NCBI RefSeq assembly: GCF_014650875.1
Contig: NZ_BMVU01000005.1
Location: 124,001 to 188,000, forward strand
Origin: Streptomyces minutiscleroticus
Lineage (GTDB): Bacteria > Actinomycetota > Actinomycetes > Streptomycetales > Streptomycetaceae
DNA: 64,000 nt
Reading direction: 5' to 3'
Each line of letters starts with the position of its first letter. Position 1 is the stretch's first letter. Below are positions 42,971 through 51,752 of this stretch, one piece after another. The position numbers and the translations under genes are program-made. The notes under the pieces were generated by a model. That model saw only the letters and a list, made by a program, of their open reading frames with translations, did not search any database and was not told the origin of the DNA.

Positions 42971-44974
42971 ATGGCAGTTGAACGCACGAACCGGGACGTA
43001 CGGACTCTCATCACCCAGATCGCGTCTGGCGAGATCCGGCTGCCGGAGATCCAGCGTGGCTACGTATGGAAGGCATCGCAGGTAGCGCGGCTCATCGAGT
43101 CGCTATACCGAGGTTATCCGGCAGGCTCGCTGCTCTTCTGGAAGACAGGGCAGCTGGCTGAGACCCGTGAGGCCGCGATCGGCGTGGCCCAGGCCCCGCC
43201 GAGCGTCATGCCCCTCTACCTCCTCGATGGCCAGCAGCGGCTCACCTCGCTCTTCCGGGTGCTCACCGATCACCCGGAGGCGCAAGTCGTCTTCAACATC
43301 GAGACAGAGGTCTTTCAGAATCAGAGTGCGGCCACCCGGCGGAACAAGAAATGGATCAAGGTCTACGATGTCGCGGGCCCGAATGCGGACGTCTTCGCGA
43401 TCCATGCCGAGCTCAAGAGTGCCGGACTCAGCATTCCCGAGGCCGAGATCGGTCCGCGCCTCAGCGCACTCCAGAAGATCACCCACCGGGACTTCCACAT
43501 GGAAGTCCTGCAAGACTTCGACTACGAAGAGGTCGCCCAGATCTTCGTCCGCGTCAACAGTGGTGGTCGTGCGCTCAAGACGACAGACCTTGCCCTCGCG
43601 ACGCTGTCCGCCCGGGTGCCGGGATTCCTGGGGCAGCTGGAAGCCGAGTCGGCGTTCTGGGCTGAACGCGGTTACGGCGCACTCGACGTCAACTTCCTCG
43701 TCAAAGCACTGACCCTGAATATCTCCACCTCAAGCAAGCGCATCGCGTCTGTAGCGAAGCTGACAGCCGCGAGCGCTGAATCGGTCGAGGCTGCGTGGGC
43801 GAAGGTACGCCGTGGCTTGTCGCGCGTCGTACCTCTGCTCCAGGGGGAGCTACTGGTCGCCACGGCGGCGCTGATCCCGTCTCTCGCCGCCCTTCATCCG
43901 CTCATCGTTTACTACGGCCGTCAGCCAGACAGCGCGTCGGCCGACAGCCGGACCGACAGGGGGCTCCTGTACTGGTTCATGGCAGCCACGGCCCGCAACC
44001 GGTACGGCGGCGCCGCGGATAGCACGCTGACCCAGGACATCAAGGCCCTGGACTCCGACGATCCGGTGAAGGACCTGATCTCGAACCTGGGTATCGCGGA
44101 GAGCGGGCTGTCGGTGAAGGCCCAGGATCTTGCCGGACGGAGTCACCAGAGCCCGTTCCTCATGTTCTCCTTCCTGGCCGCTGCTCATGCGGGAGCTTCG
44201 GACTGGTGGGATGGTGAGCCCGTTTCAAAGCTGGTCGACGAAGCCGGCAAACCGCAATACAGCCTTGTACACCCCGCGCCAAAGCTACGAGGTCACCGGG
44301 GCAAGTACACGTCGGCTGAGATCAACGAGCTCGCAAACATCGTCTTCGTCTCGCAGGACACGGCGAAAAACATGATCGGCACCCGCTCGCCGGCCGCCTA
44401 CGTATCGGCCGTCTCAGCCAGCGACCTCACGGCACACGCGATTCCGGATGACCCCGACCTGCTGGAAGCCGACAACTACCGCAGTTTCCTGACCGCCCGT
44501 CGGGAGATGCTTGCCGACCGGATCACAGCGATCCTCGACAAGTTCAAACCAGCCTTCCTCACAGGGGGCAGTGAGCCAGTCCGTACCCAGGCAGACCGTT
44601 CCCTTGTGCTTACCGCGTACGCGAGCGCTGGCCGGACAGTGCTCGTAGCCGAAGCCGAGGTCAGGAACAGCAAGTGGGTCGGTTGGATCTGCCGTACTGA
44701 GCTTGAGACGGCGCTGGACGCGGCGTCTGCTGGTCTCGCAAGCGACGTCCCCGTCGGAGACGAGTCGGCTTCCATGCGAGTTGATGACGAAGGCAGTGTC
44801 ACCTTCGCTGTCGGGCCGTTCTTGATTCGCGGTTCGCTTGATCAGTGGCGTTCGGTCGTGAAAGACGCGCTTGACGACGTGCAGCCGCTTGAGGAGTGCC
44901 CGGAGCCGACGGACGAGCAGTGGCCGGCGGACGTCGAGGAGTTCCCGCTCTCCGGAATCGGAGCACGGGTCTGA
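42971..44974 (+). CDS. DUF262 domain protein (ParB/GmrS-type fold)
   Basis: A 667-residue protein. The DUF262 domain (about 8-240) has PEIQRGYVW (25-33), the signature LDGQQRLTSL (85-94) and FVRVNSGGRALKTTDLALA (about 192-210). Its ParB-like fold is found in the GmrSD and BrxU nucleases and in many defence islands, where it senses or hydrolyses NTP. The long C-terminal part has no HNH motif I can recognise, so nuclease activity may reside in partner genes. The ATG at 42971 follows GGTGGGGGG; in-frame starts at 42893 or 42911 have no such site. Confidence 0.82.
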   Translation: MAVERTNRDVRTLITQIASGEIRLPEIQRGYVWKASQVARLIESLYRGYPAGSLLFWKTGQLAETREAAIGVAQAPPSVMPLYLLDGQQRLTSLFRVLTDHPEAQVVFNIETEVFQNQSAATRRNKKWIKVYDVAGPNADVFAIHAELKSAGLSIPEAEIGPRLSALQKITHRDFHMEVLQDFDYEEVAQIFVRVNSGGRALKTTDLALATLSARVPGFLGQLEAESAFWAERGYGALDVNFLVKALTLNISTSSKRIASVAKLTAASAESVEAAWAKVRRGLSRVVPLLQGELLVATAALIPSLAALHPLIVYYGRQPDSASADSRTDRGLLYWFMAATARNRYGGAADSTLTQDIKALDSDDPVKDLISNLGIAESGLSVKAQDLAGRSHQSPFLMFSFLAAAHAGASDWWDGEPVSKLVDEAGKPQYSLVHPAPKLRGHRGKYTSAEINELANIVFVSQDTAKNMIGTRSPAAYVSAVSASDLTAHAIPDDPDLLEADNYRSFLTARREMLADRITAILDKFKPAFLTGGSEPVRTQADRSLVLTAYASAGRTVLVAEAEVRNSKWVGWICRTELETALDAASAGLASDVPVGDESASMRVDDEGSVTFAVGPFLIRGSLDQWRSVVKDALDDVQPLEECPEPTDEQWPADVEEFPLSGIGARV

Positions 44975-45005
44975 GCACAGCCGTCAGAGTCAGAAACTCA
45001 GCACG

Positions 45006-45863
45006 TTAGCCGTGCCCCCGTGTGTCACCGCGGAGGAGCACCGAAGCCTCGTCGGTCAGCGCCCCTGCGATACGGGGGATGCCCGGTACGGGTACGTCCG
45101 GGGGTACCTCCAGCCGACAGGATTCCCAGTGCCCGTACGTACCGCTGTCGGCTGGGACCTGAGCTGCGATCCATTCCTTGGGAATGGTCGCGACCGCCTC
45201 TAGCTCCAGTTCTGGGGTCAGACGGATCGCGATGAGTTCCCACTGCGGGTCGCGGCACGCGGTCTCATACTCATTGCGCGAGATATACACCGTGAGACGG
45301 CTGCGACGGGTGGTCGACTTGACCTCTAGGTGCGCGGAGTGGCCGACCGTGTGAACGGCGATGTCGTAGCCGAAGCCGTCGGACCACATAGCGACGTGCT
45401 CGATTCGCGCCTTCGTTGATGCCCTCAGAAGCTCGACGAGAGCCAGTTCGCCTGCCGCTCCGATCCTTGAGCGCTTCTGTGCGTCGACCTTGCCCCAGAC
45501 CGCGCCGAGCTGACCGAACGCCTCCTCCTCACTCAGACCGAGGGACGCGGCCGCGCGAAGAGCGTCTTCGGGCAGCTCGTCCGGGGTACGGATGAGCAGA
45601 TCCGCGTCCGGTAGCCAGGGCGCGTGGCTGTGCGCCATCGCAGCGCCGAAGACCCGGCGGTGTGCTGCGATTCCGCTCCTCAGATCGTCCGTGAGTCCCG
45701 TGTCCTGTATCCACGCATAAGCAGCCTCGTACTGGGTGGGTGTGATGTCGCTGAACTTGCTGTGCGTAGCGAACAGGGCCCTGAGCCGCGCGGCACCGCT
45801 GTCTGGCAGTCGCTCCAGCCAGCGGACGGCCGCACGGAGCACCGGGTCAGGCGGAACGGGCAC
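45006..45863 (-). CDS. DUF3883 (PD-(D/E)XK nuclease-like) protein
   Basis: A 285-residue protein. The first 125 residues are helical and of unknown type. The C-terminal DUF3883/NO VEIN-like domain has GAAGELALVELL (135-146), D167 in GYDIAV and E180-V-K182 in HLEVKSTT, i.e. the E...D...ExK layout of PD-(D/E)XK nucleases. DUF3883 occurs in McrBC-like and other defence loci. It is the last gene of the minus-strand operon; its start overlaps the helicase stop by 17 bases. It is convergent with the DUF262 gene. Confidence 0.78.
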   Translation of the reverse strand: MPVPPDPVLRAAVRWLERLPDSGAARLRALFATHSKFSDITPTQYEAAYAWIQDTGLTDDLRSGIAAHRRVFGAAMAHSHAPWLPDADLLIRTPDELPEDALRAAASLGLSEEEAFGQLGAVWGKVDAQKRSRIGAAGELALVELLRASTKARIEHVAMWSDGFGYDIAVHTVGHSAHLEVKSTTRRSRLTVYISRNEYETACRDPQWELIAIRLTPELELEAVATIPKEWIAAQVPADSGTYGHWESCRLEVPPDVPVPGIPRIAGALTDEASVLLRGDTRGHG

Positions 45864-47688
45864 GGAGGTGCCCCATCAGCGCTTGGAGGTCCCGCTGGTC
45901 CAGGCCGCCGCCGACGGCAGGTTCCTCGTCGAGATCGGCGAGCTGCTGAACCGTGGGGTCATCAAGGATCCGGCCCATGAACTGGAGCTTGTCATTCAGG
46001 CGCTGAGCGACAACCTCGTCGATGGTGCCCTCAGAGGCGAGCACGGTGATCCGGGTCTCGGTCTCCTGAGCGAGACCGAGCCTGTGGATCCGGTCGAGAC
46101 TCTGAAGGAAGCGGCCTGCGGCGAAATCCCGGTCGACGTACACCGCGTCATGGCAGTGATGGTGCAGGCTGATGCCCTCCCCGAGAGTCGCGGGGTTCGA
46201 GAGCAGCACCATGCAGTCCGGGTCATTCCTGAACCGATCGATCTCGGCCTGGCGGTCAGAGTCCTGTGTGCCGCCGTGGACCATGGCGGGCGAGAACTCG
46301 CGGAGTATCCGGTCAAGCGTATTAAGGCTGCGGATGAAGGTCGACCAGACAAGGGTCTTCCGGCCTCGTCTGGCGTTCTCGTTGACGATCGCGAGGACTT
46401 CGCGGTACTTCGGCGACATCTCGTAGCTGGGCAAATCACGCATCAGCTCGTACAGGGGGGTGCCGTCGGGAATGGCCAGCGGGGGCACCTGGTACGACAG
46501 CGGCTCGTGCCGTGTCGTGCCGACGGCGAGCAGCGCCGGACTCGTAGCCGCCATCAGCATGTAGACGATGATCTTTCCGAGCGTCTGGAAGTCACTCTCA
46601 GACCCCGCGGCCCGGGCGGAGAACCGCCCGATGAGCGCCTCGTACACCTCGTGATGGAGGGGCGGCATTTCCACAGGCACCAGGCGGGTGGCGACGGGCG
46701 GCAGCCCGAGCTCGTCTTTGGTGGTGCGGGTGAACAGCGGGCGCAGGACCTGGCTGGCCTTGGCGAGGTCTCCGCCCGCCACGGCCTGAGTGACCTTCTG
46801 CCGTCCGTGACCAGGCCAGACGAAGCCGAAGAGATTCTCCAGGTCCTTAACCCCGTTCGGGGCGGGCGTGCCGGTCAGGATCAGCCGGTGCCGACTCCGG
46901 GGGCCGAGAGCGAGGCAGGCCGAGCCGTACGTTCCGTCCGCGCCGAGCTTCATACGGTGCGCTTCGTCGAGCAGCAGCATGGAGGGCCTCGCGGCCAGCC
47001 ACTGGCCAAGCTGCGTCACCGTGGCCTCCGTCTTGAGGCTCTCGTAGTTGACAACCAGCGAGTCGGCCGACGGGTCCACGTTGCGGGAGAACACCTCCAT
47101 GCGCAGGGGCTCATCCAGGCAGGCCGAGTTCTCATACAGCCAGGACTCGTAGCAGGACTTCGGGCCGATGATCAGGAGCCGTTCAACGCTTCCCCGGTGC
47201 CGCAGGGCCTGGAAGACGGCGAGACCGACACGGGTCTTGCCCGCGCCGGGCACGGAGAAGTTGGCACCATGGCGCAGGGACAGCAGCTTCGCGATGTCCC
47301 TGCGCTGGAAAGCCGTGAGATCCGCCGTCCAGGCGGGGCCCAGTAGCTCTCCGATCTGTTCAGGGCCCACTGCCGAAGTACTGTCATCGGCGGGATCCAG
47401 CTGCCTGGCCACAGCCTGCGCATCGTGAGCGGAATCAGTGGCCAGCCTGGCGAGCTGCGGGTCCCAGGCGACACTTGCGGGAGCCGGCCAGGTTCCGAGA
47501 GCGGCCAGGTTCGTCAGGAGGTCGTCGATCTCGACCTCCATCGTTCCCGTCAGACGCTGCACGCTGCTGCGGAAGCGCAACGCGAGACGGCGCAGATCTC
47601 CCTCATACCCAGCCCCCGCGCGCAGCCGGGCCTTGGTAACGCCGTCACCGAAGCCGATCTCCAGGCTGGGCGAGGATGCCGGCGTCAT
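45847..47688 (-). CDS. SNF2-like DEAD/DEAH helicase
   Basis: A 613-residue superfamily-2 ATPase. Walker A is SVPGAGKT (145-152) instead of the usual DEMGLGKT of SNF2 remodellers; motif II is LLLDEAHRMK (238-247), motif III is LTGTPAPN near 275, and the C-terminal RecA domain has MVHGGTQ, NPATLGEGISLHHHCHDAVYVD and the arginine-finger region FLQSLDRIHRLG. It probably translocates on DNA for the nuclease partners. The ATG at 47688 shares one base with the upstream stop (TGATG), so it is tightly coupled to the ParB-like gene. Confidence 0.85.
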   Translation of the reverse strand: MTPASSPSLEIGFGDGVTKARLRAGAGYEGDLRRLALRFRSSVQRLTGTMEVEIDDLLTNLAALGTWPAPASVAWDPQLARLATDSAHDAQAVARQLDPADDSTSAVGPEQIGELLGPAWTADLTAFQRRDIAKLLSLRHGANFSVPGAGKTRVGLAVFQALRHRGSVERLLIIGPKSCYESWLYENSACLDEPLRMEVFSRNVDPSADSLVVNYESLKTEATVTQLGQWLAARPSMLLLDEAHRMKLGADGTYGSACLALGPRSRHRLILTGTPAPNGVKDLENLFGFVWPGHGRQKVTQAVAGGDLAKASQVLRPLFTRTTKDELGLPPVATRLVPVEMPPLHHEVYEALIGRFSARAAGSESDFQTLGKIIVYMLMAATSPALLAVGTTRHEPLSYQVPPLAIPDGTPLYELMRDLPSYEMSPKYREVLAIVNENARRGRKTLVWSTFIRSLNTLDRILREFSPAMVHGGTQDSDRQAEIDRFRNDPDCMVLLSNPATLGEGISLHHHCHDAVYVDRDFAAGRFLQSLDRIHRLGLAQETETRITVLASEGTIDEVVAQRLNDKLQFMGRILDDPTVQQLADLDEEPAVGGGLDQRDLQALMGHLRARSA

Positions 47689-49097
47689 CACTTCTCCCGC
47701 GTCGCGTCGAGCAGCCAGGCCACCCCGTCTCCAGGCGAGCTGAACGTACGGCCAGCCAGTTTGGCCAGCCGGGCAAGGCTCGCGCGCAGAGTAATCAGCG
47801 CATCGTCGAAAGCGTCCTCATCAAGGGCACGCTTCGCCTTGGCGTCAGCGAACTCCTTGGCGCACTGGTCCACATGGTCCGAGGCGTCCGTAAGCCGTTC
47901 CGGGACAGCGATCTGGCGCTTCTTGAGCTCAGCGTTCTGCCCGGCGAGCTTCACCGCCACGTCAAAGGTCTTGCGCGCCGTCTTGACTATCTTGTCCGCG
48001 GCGGCGATCGACGCGTCATCCAGCCTGCCGTTCGCCTGGGAAGCGGCCTTGGCCTGGAGGAGGGCATCCGTAAGCGCTCGCGTCGTCTTCACGGCCGCCG
48101 TCCCGTCCTGCACTTCAACACCAGGCAGTCCCGGGATCGCGACTGCGGCAGACTGCTGCTCAGACGGGCGCAGTTCCTCCGGCAGCCGCTCGTTGAGGTA
48201 ACGCATGTGGAAGTCGGACTCGGCCAGACGCACGGTTGTCTTCGGGTAGTTCAGCACCACCATCGCCAGGCGCGATTCCTTGAGCTGTTCCGCCGCATCG
48301 GGGTCGGTCTTGGACAGCTTGGTGAAGTCGCGGTACAGCTCGCGAAGCTTCTCCTGGTGATCCTCGAAGTCCACGAGCCGCAGTGCCGCGTCGCCGGCGG
48401 TCCTACTCCGGTCGATGGCGTCACGGATCAGCTGGTAGACCCATCGGTCCTGGTGGAGCGTACTGGTCTTGATGTTGAAGTCACGGGCTACGTCTTCCTC
48501 ACGACGCCCGCTGCCGAGTTCGTCCTCGATGGCGATGAGCTGGTTGATGTAGGTGTAAGGACGCCGCTTGTCCCTGCGGAGCTGCAGAGCGAGCTCAACG
48601 CTGTTGATGTCGAGGTACGAGGTGTCCTCGGGCAGGACCCCTACCCGGATGTGCGATTCTCCGAGGTCCCGGAGCGCGGCACACCGGGTGTTCCCGTCGA
48701 CGAGGATGCCGTCCGGCGTGATGATCCCGGGCTGCCGCTGGCCGAAGTCTTCCAGCTCTTCCTGCAGCGCTGTGTAATCGGGGTCGGTCTGGGTCGGGTT
48801 GGAGGGGTTGCACCGCAGAAGGTCGTGCAGGTAGGTCTGCGCTTCCTCGCCCCAGGGCTCCTCCTCCAGGACCCTCTTCCGCCTCGGGTCCAGAGTCAGC
48901 TGCGCGCGGATGCGGTGGGTCGCGGGGTTGAAGTAGAGCATGTCCACCGGCATGGAGATCACGTGCAGATGCTTCTGCTCCCCACGGAACTCGACGGTGA
49001 CCTTGGCGCCCTGCTCCTTCATGGCGATCTTGAGGCGCTCCTCTACGAGGGAACGTATCTCCTTGCCCTCCGGGGGGACGCCGAACTTCACAGCCAT
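47688..49097 (-). CDS. ParB N-terminal-like (GNTR motif) protein
   Basis: A 469-residue protein. Residues about 45-150 form a ParB/sulfiredoxin-like domain with ISMPVDMLYFNPATHR and the nucleotide-loop variant VDGNTRCAAL (133-142), in place of the GERR of chromosomal ParB. A helical region (about 170-260; YTYINQLIAIEDELG, DVARDFNIKTSTLH) resembles the ParB helix-turn-helix, and the C-terminal 200 residues are helical and charged. It may be an NTP-dependent DNA-binding switch for the helicase. The start at 49097 follows GGAGG; the longer frame to 49145 lacks a site. Confidence 0.72.
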   Translation of the reverse strand: MAVKFGVPPEGKEIRSLVEERLKIAMKEQGAKVTVEFRGEQKHLHVISMPVDMLYFNPATHRIRAQLTLDPRRKRVLEEEPWGEEAQTYLHDLLRCNPSNPTQTDPDYTALQEELEDFGQRQPGIITPDGILVDGNTRCAALRDLGESHIRVGVLPEDTSYLDINSVELALQLRRDKRRPYTYINQLIAIEDELGSGRREEDVARDFNIKTSTLHQDRWVYQLIRDAIDRSRTAGDAALRLVDFEDHQEKLRELYRDFTKLSKTDPDAAEQLKESRLAMVVLNYPKTTVRLAESDFHMRYLNERLPEELRPSEQQSAAVAIPGLPGVEVQDGTAAVKTTRALTDALLQAKAASQANGRLDDASIAAADKIVKTARKTFDVAVKLAGQNAELKKRQIAVPERLTDASDHVDQCAKEFADAKAKRALDEDAFDDALITLRASLARLAKLAGRTFSSPGDGVAWLLDATREK

Positions 49098-49229
49098 AGC
49101 TAGAGCCTCCAAAAAAGACCGCACAACCTCACGTAACCCGCTCACCGTGCATGATGGCAGGACCCGCTGACAAAGGGCATGTGATCAAGGACAATCAGCA
49201 TCTCGAGCTGCCGGAGAACGGAGTGAGCG
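49098..49229. promoter_or_regulatory. Divergent promoter region of the accessory block
   Basis: A 132-base region between the divergent ParB-like and HNH-like genes. It contains an A-rich stretch (CCAAAAAAGACC, about 49108-49119), the minus-strand ribosome-binding site and a GGAGAACGGAGTG plus-strand leader. One regulator bound here could set both arms of the system. Confidence 0.45.
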
Positions 49230-49913
49230 GTGTCCCTACCTGCCTGGAACAAGGTCGACGCCGGAACGATGGTGCGCGGCGCCCTGTGGCTGGTGCAGGT
49301 CGTCGGTGAGGGAAACACCTTCACCAAAGAGCAGATTCGCGAAGCTTTTCCCGGTGTGTCCCAAGCTGACCGCCGCATTCGCGACCTTCGGGACTTCCAC
49401 TGGGTCATCCTCACTAACTCTGACGATGCGACGCTGGCGGCCGAGGACCAGCGCTTCGTCAAAGCGGGTGTCCCTGTCTGGGACCCAGCGGCCCGCCGCG
49501 CAGCCGCGCCACAGAAGGCCATCTCCAACAAGGAGAAGCAGGCCGTCATGGCCCGCGACGACTACATGTGCAGCATTTGCGGCATCTCTGGCGGCGAGGC
49601 CTACGTAGATGACTCGAACCAGACCGCCGTACTCTCTGTCACCCGACGCGAAACGGTACTTCCGGATGGACGGCAGCGCATGCTGCTCGTCACGGAATGC
49701 AAGCGGTGCCGTGCGGGTGGTGACGGCCAGCCCGCTCGCGCCGATGAAACGCTGGCCGACATCGAGGCACTCGACCCCGCCGACCAGCGCCGGCTTCTCC
49801 GGTGGATAGAGCGGGGCAGACGAAGCCCTGTGCCTCTGGATCGGGCTTGGAACGCCTACCGACGGCTGCCAGCCGATGCCCGTGACGAGGTACGCGCAGC
49901 ACTCAAGAACTGA
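49230..49913 (+). CDS. HNH-like zinc protein without an evident catalytic histidine
   Basis: A 227-residue protein. A helical N-terminus (1-90) with a winged-helix look (FTKEQIREAFPGVSQADRRIRDLR) precedes a C-terminal module in the HNH position: MARDDYMCSIC (CxxC at 114-117) and CKRC at 157-160. The DH of the first HNH strand is replaced by VLSVTRR and I find no later N/H pair. It may be a pseudo-nuclease, a zinc DNA-binding protein or a divergent nuclease. The GTG at 49230 is preceded by GGAGAACGGAG. It lies 236 bases upstream of the methylase. Confidence 0.65.
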   Translation: MSLPAWNKVDAGTMVRGALWLVQVVGEGNTFTKEQIREAFPGVSQADRRIRDLRDFHWVILTNSDDATLAAEDQRFVKAGVPVWDPAARRAAAPQKAISNKEKQAVMARDDYMCSICGISGGEAYVDDSNQTAVLSVTRRETVLPDGRQRMLLVTECKRCRAGGDGQPARADETLADIEALDPADQRRLLRWIERGRRSPVPLDRAWNAYRRLPADARDEVRAALKN

Positions 49914-50149
49914 TCGCTCCCCGCCCTGTCGCGAAACGCGTAAGGCATGCGGGTTTTATGCTCGTCAGCGGTCAGCCGTAGACTGCACCACCCGCCCGGT
50001 TCGTCATCCCCGCCAGGTGATGTCGCTGAAGAGCGACAGTCAGAGCGCCGCTGCGGGATCTGTGTTCAGGCGGGTGCCCGCTGTGATAGTGAGCCGAGCA
50101 GAGTCTCGGCCTCGCGCTGGCTTGGCCCGCGCGTCTGGAAGGAGATCGA

Positions 50150-51517
50150 ATGACGGCGTCGGAGCGCGACAGACAGCTCGAGGTCGTCGAGATCTGCGCG
50201 GGCGCGGGAGGCCAGACCCTCGGGCTGGAGCGGGCGGGATTCCGCCATCGTCTCGCCGTGGAGCTCGACGAGAATGCCGCACGGACCCTCCGCCTCAATC
50301 TGCGGGACGTCCTCGGCTACAGCGAGAAAGAGGCAAAGAGCTCCGTAGCAATCGGCGATGTTGCTGACTCCAGTGTCTGGGAGCCCTCTGAGTACAAGGA
50401 CATCGATCTGCTCGCTGGCGGTGTACCATGCCCGCCTTTCAGTATCGCGGGTAAGCAGCTCGGCGCCAATGATGAACGCGACCTTTTCGCCTGGGCAGTA
50501 AAGCTTTGCGGAGAAATCCAGCCCAAGGCGCTCCTGCTGGAGAACGTCCGAGGCCTCAGCGCTAACCGCTTCACCGCCTACCGGCAGCATGTTCTGGACT
50601 TGCTCCATGAATACGGCTACATCGGCGACTGGAAGCTGCTCCACGCTAATGAATTCGGCGTCTCCCAGCTCCGGCCGCGCTTTGTACTAGTTGCCCTTAA
50701 GCAAGAGTTCGCGGAGTACTTCGAGTGGCCCACACCCAACAAGGAAGAACCACCTACGGTGGGAGAACTCCTTAAGGACCTCATGGCGAGCGAAGGCTGG
50801 GAGGAAGACCAAGTCGCCGAGTGGGTTGAGAAGGCAAATGATATCGCGCCGACGATTGTAGGCGGCTCAAAGAAGCACGGCGGTGCCGACCTGGGTCCTA
50901 CACGCGCAAAGCGCGCATGGGCGAAGCTCGGCGTGGACGCTATGGGCGTGGCCAACAGCGCTCCCGAGAAGGGGTGGCGAGCTCCTGACGGTGTACCTGG
51001 GCCGAAGCTCACCACTGCCATGGTGGCCCGGATTCAGGGCTGGGACGACATCGAGCCACTTGAAGGCAGCGACCCGGCCACAGAGGGTGAGTTCCGCTGG
51101 AAGTTTCACGGACGTAAGACATCTGTGTACCGGCAGATCGGCAATGCTTTCCCTCCTCCGGTGGCCAAGGCGCTGGGTGTGGCCATCAGGAAGGCCATTC
51201 GCCAGGAGGGTGAACGCAAGACTCTCGTAGAGAACACCAATCGCGTTCTCGACCCCGTGTACAAGCTGCTCCGCAGCAACGCCCGCCCGCTGACGCTCGA
51301 CCAGATCATCGACAAGCTCGCCAAGCAGGGCGTTTCTCTTGAGCAGCCAGAAGTAGAGCGGCATCTGAACCATCTCGGCCATGACTTCACGGTGACGATG
51401 ACAACCCGATCTAGCGGAGCTGTCGCTTATACCCTCGGCGAATTCAAGGCGTTCACCGGGCAGGAAGACCACCAGCGACACGATCTGTTCAACCAGCACC
51501 GGGCCAGAATTAGCTGA
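50150..51517 (+). CDS. C5-cytosine DNA methyltransferase with C-terminal winged-helix-like extension
   Basis: A 455-residue type II-like modification enzyme. Motif I is ICAGAGGQTLGLERAG (15-30), motif IV GVPCPPFS with catalytic Cys94, motif VI ENVRG (Glu131), motif VIII QLRPR (173-177), then a target-recognition region, and motifs IX/X with RQIGNAFPPPVAKALG (about 325). Residues about 365-440 are an added domain (PLTLDQIIDKLAKQG...VERHLNHLGHDFTV) that looks like a winged helix. It makes 5-methylcytosine at an unknown target; with Vsr it forms a modification/repair pair. The ATG follows GGAGATCG. Confidence 0.92.
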   Translation: MTASERDRQLEVVEICAGAGGQTLGLERAGFRHRLAVELDENAARTLRLNLRDVLGYSEKEAKSSVAIGDVADSSVWEPSEYKDIDLLAGGVPCPPFSIAGKQLGANDERDLFAWAVKLCGEIQPKALLLENVRGLSANRFTAYRQHVLDLLHEYGYIGDWKLLHANEFGVSQLRPRFVLVALKQEFAEYFEWPTPNKEEPPTVGELLKDLMASEGWEEDQVAEWVEKANDIAPTIVGGSKKHGGADLGPTRAKRAWAKLGVDAMGVANSAPEKGWRAPDGVPGPKLTTAMVARIQGWDDIEPLEGSDPATEGEFRWKFHGRKTSVYRQIGNAFPPPVAKALGVAIRKAIRQEGERKTLVENTNRVLDPVYKLLRSNARPLTLDQIIDKLAKQGVSLEQPEVERHLNHLGHDFTVTMTTRSSGAVAYTLGEFKAFTGQEDHQRHDLFNQHRARIS

Positions 51518-51567
51518 ACTCGCACGATACCAGCCCGAACGCACAGCATCGCCCTCGCCACATGACT

Positions 51568-51588
51568 AAGCAGGCCAGCCGCCTGCTT
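51568..51588 (+). terminator. Terminator of the methyltransferase gene
   Basis: A short stem AAGCAGGC / GCCTGCTT with loop CAGCC, 51 bases after the stop codon. A T-rich run TTTTTT lies about 20 bases further on. Confidence 0.6.
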
Positions 51589-51644
51589 TGGGCTGCGCAA
51601 TCGTAGCTTTTTTACAGTTCCCTTCGGGACTTATCGCGCATAGC

Positions 51645-51689
51645 AATCGGTCGGCTCGAAAGCTCCTGAAGCTCTCGGGCCGACCGATT
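51645..51689. terminator. 11-bp inverted repeat between convergent genes
   Basis: AATCGGTCGGC (51645-51655) and GCCGACCGATT (51679-51689) are perfect complements around a 23-base loop. It lies between the convergent methyltransferase and HATPase genes and may be the terminator of the latter, or a boundary remnant of the accessory block. Confidence 0.5.
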
Positions 51690-51752
51690 AAGGATTCTGA
51701 CGCACGCCTTATGCCTATAGGCGTTGAGGCACACGTCCAGGCCGAGTACGTT

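Noticed and set aside
42226..51690. CCGATTA shared at both edges of the accessory block as attachment sites
   Set aside because: Only seven bases match, there is no integrase gene and the match is expected by chance.
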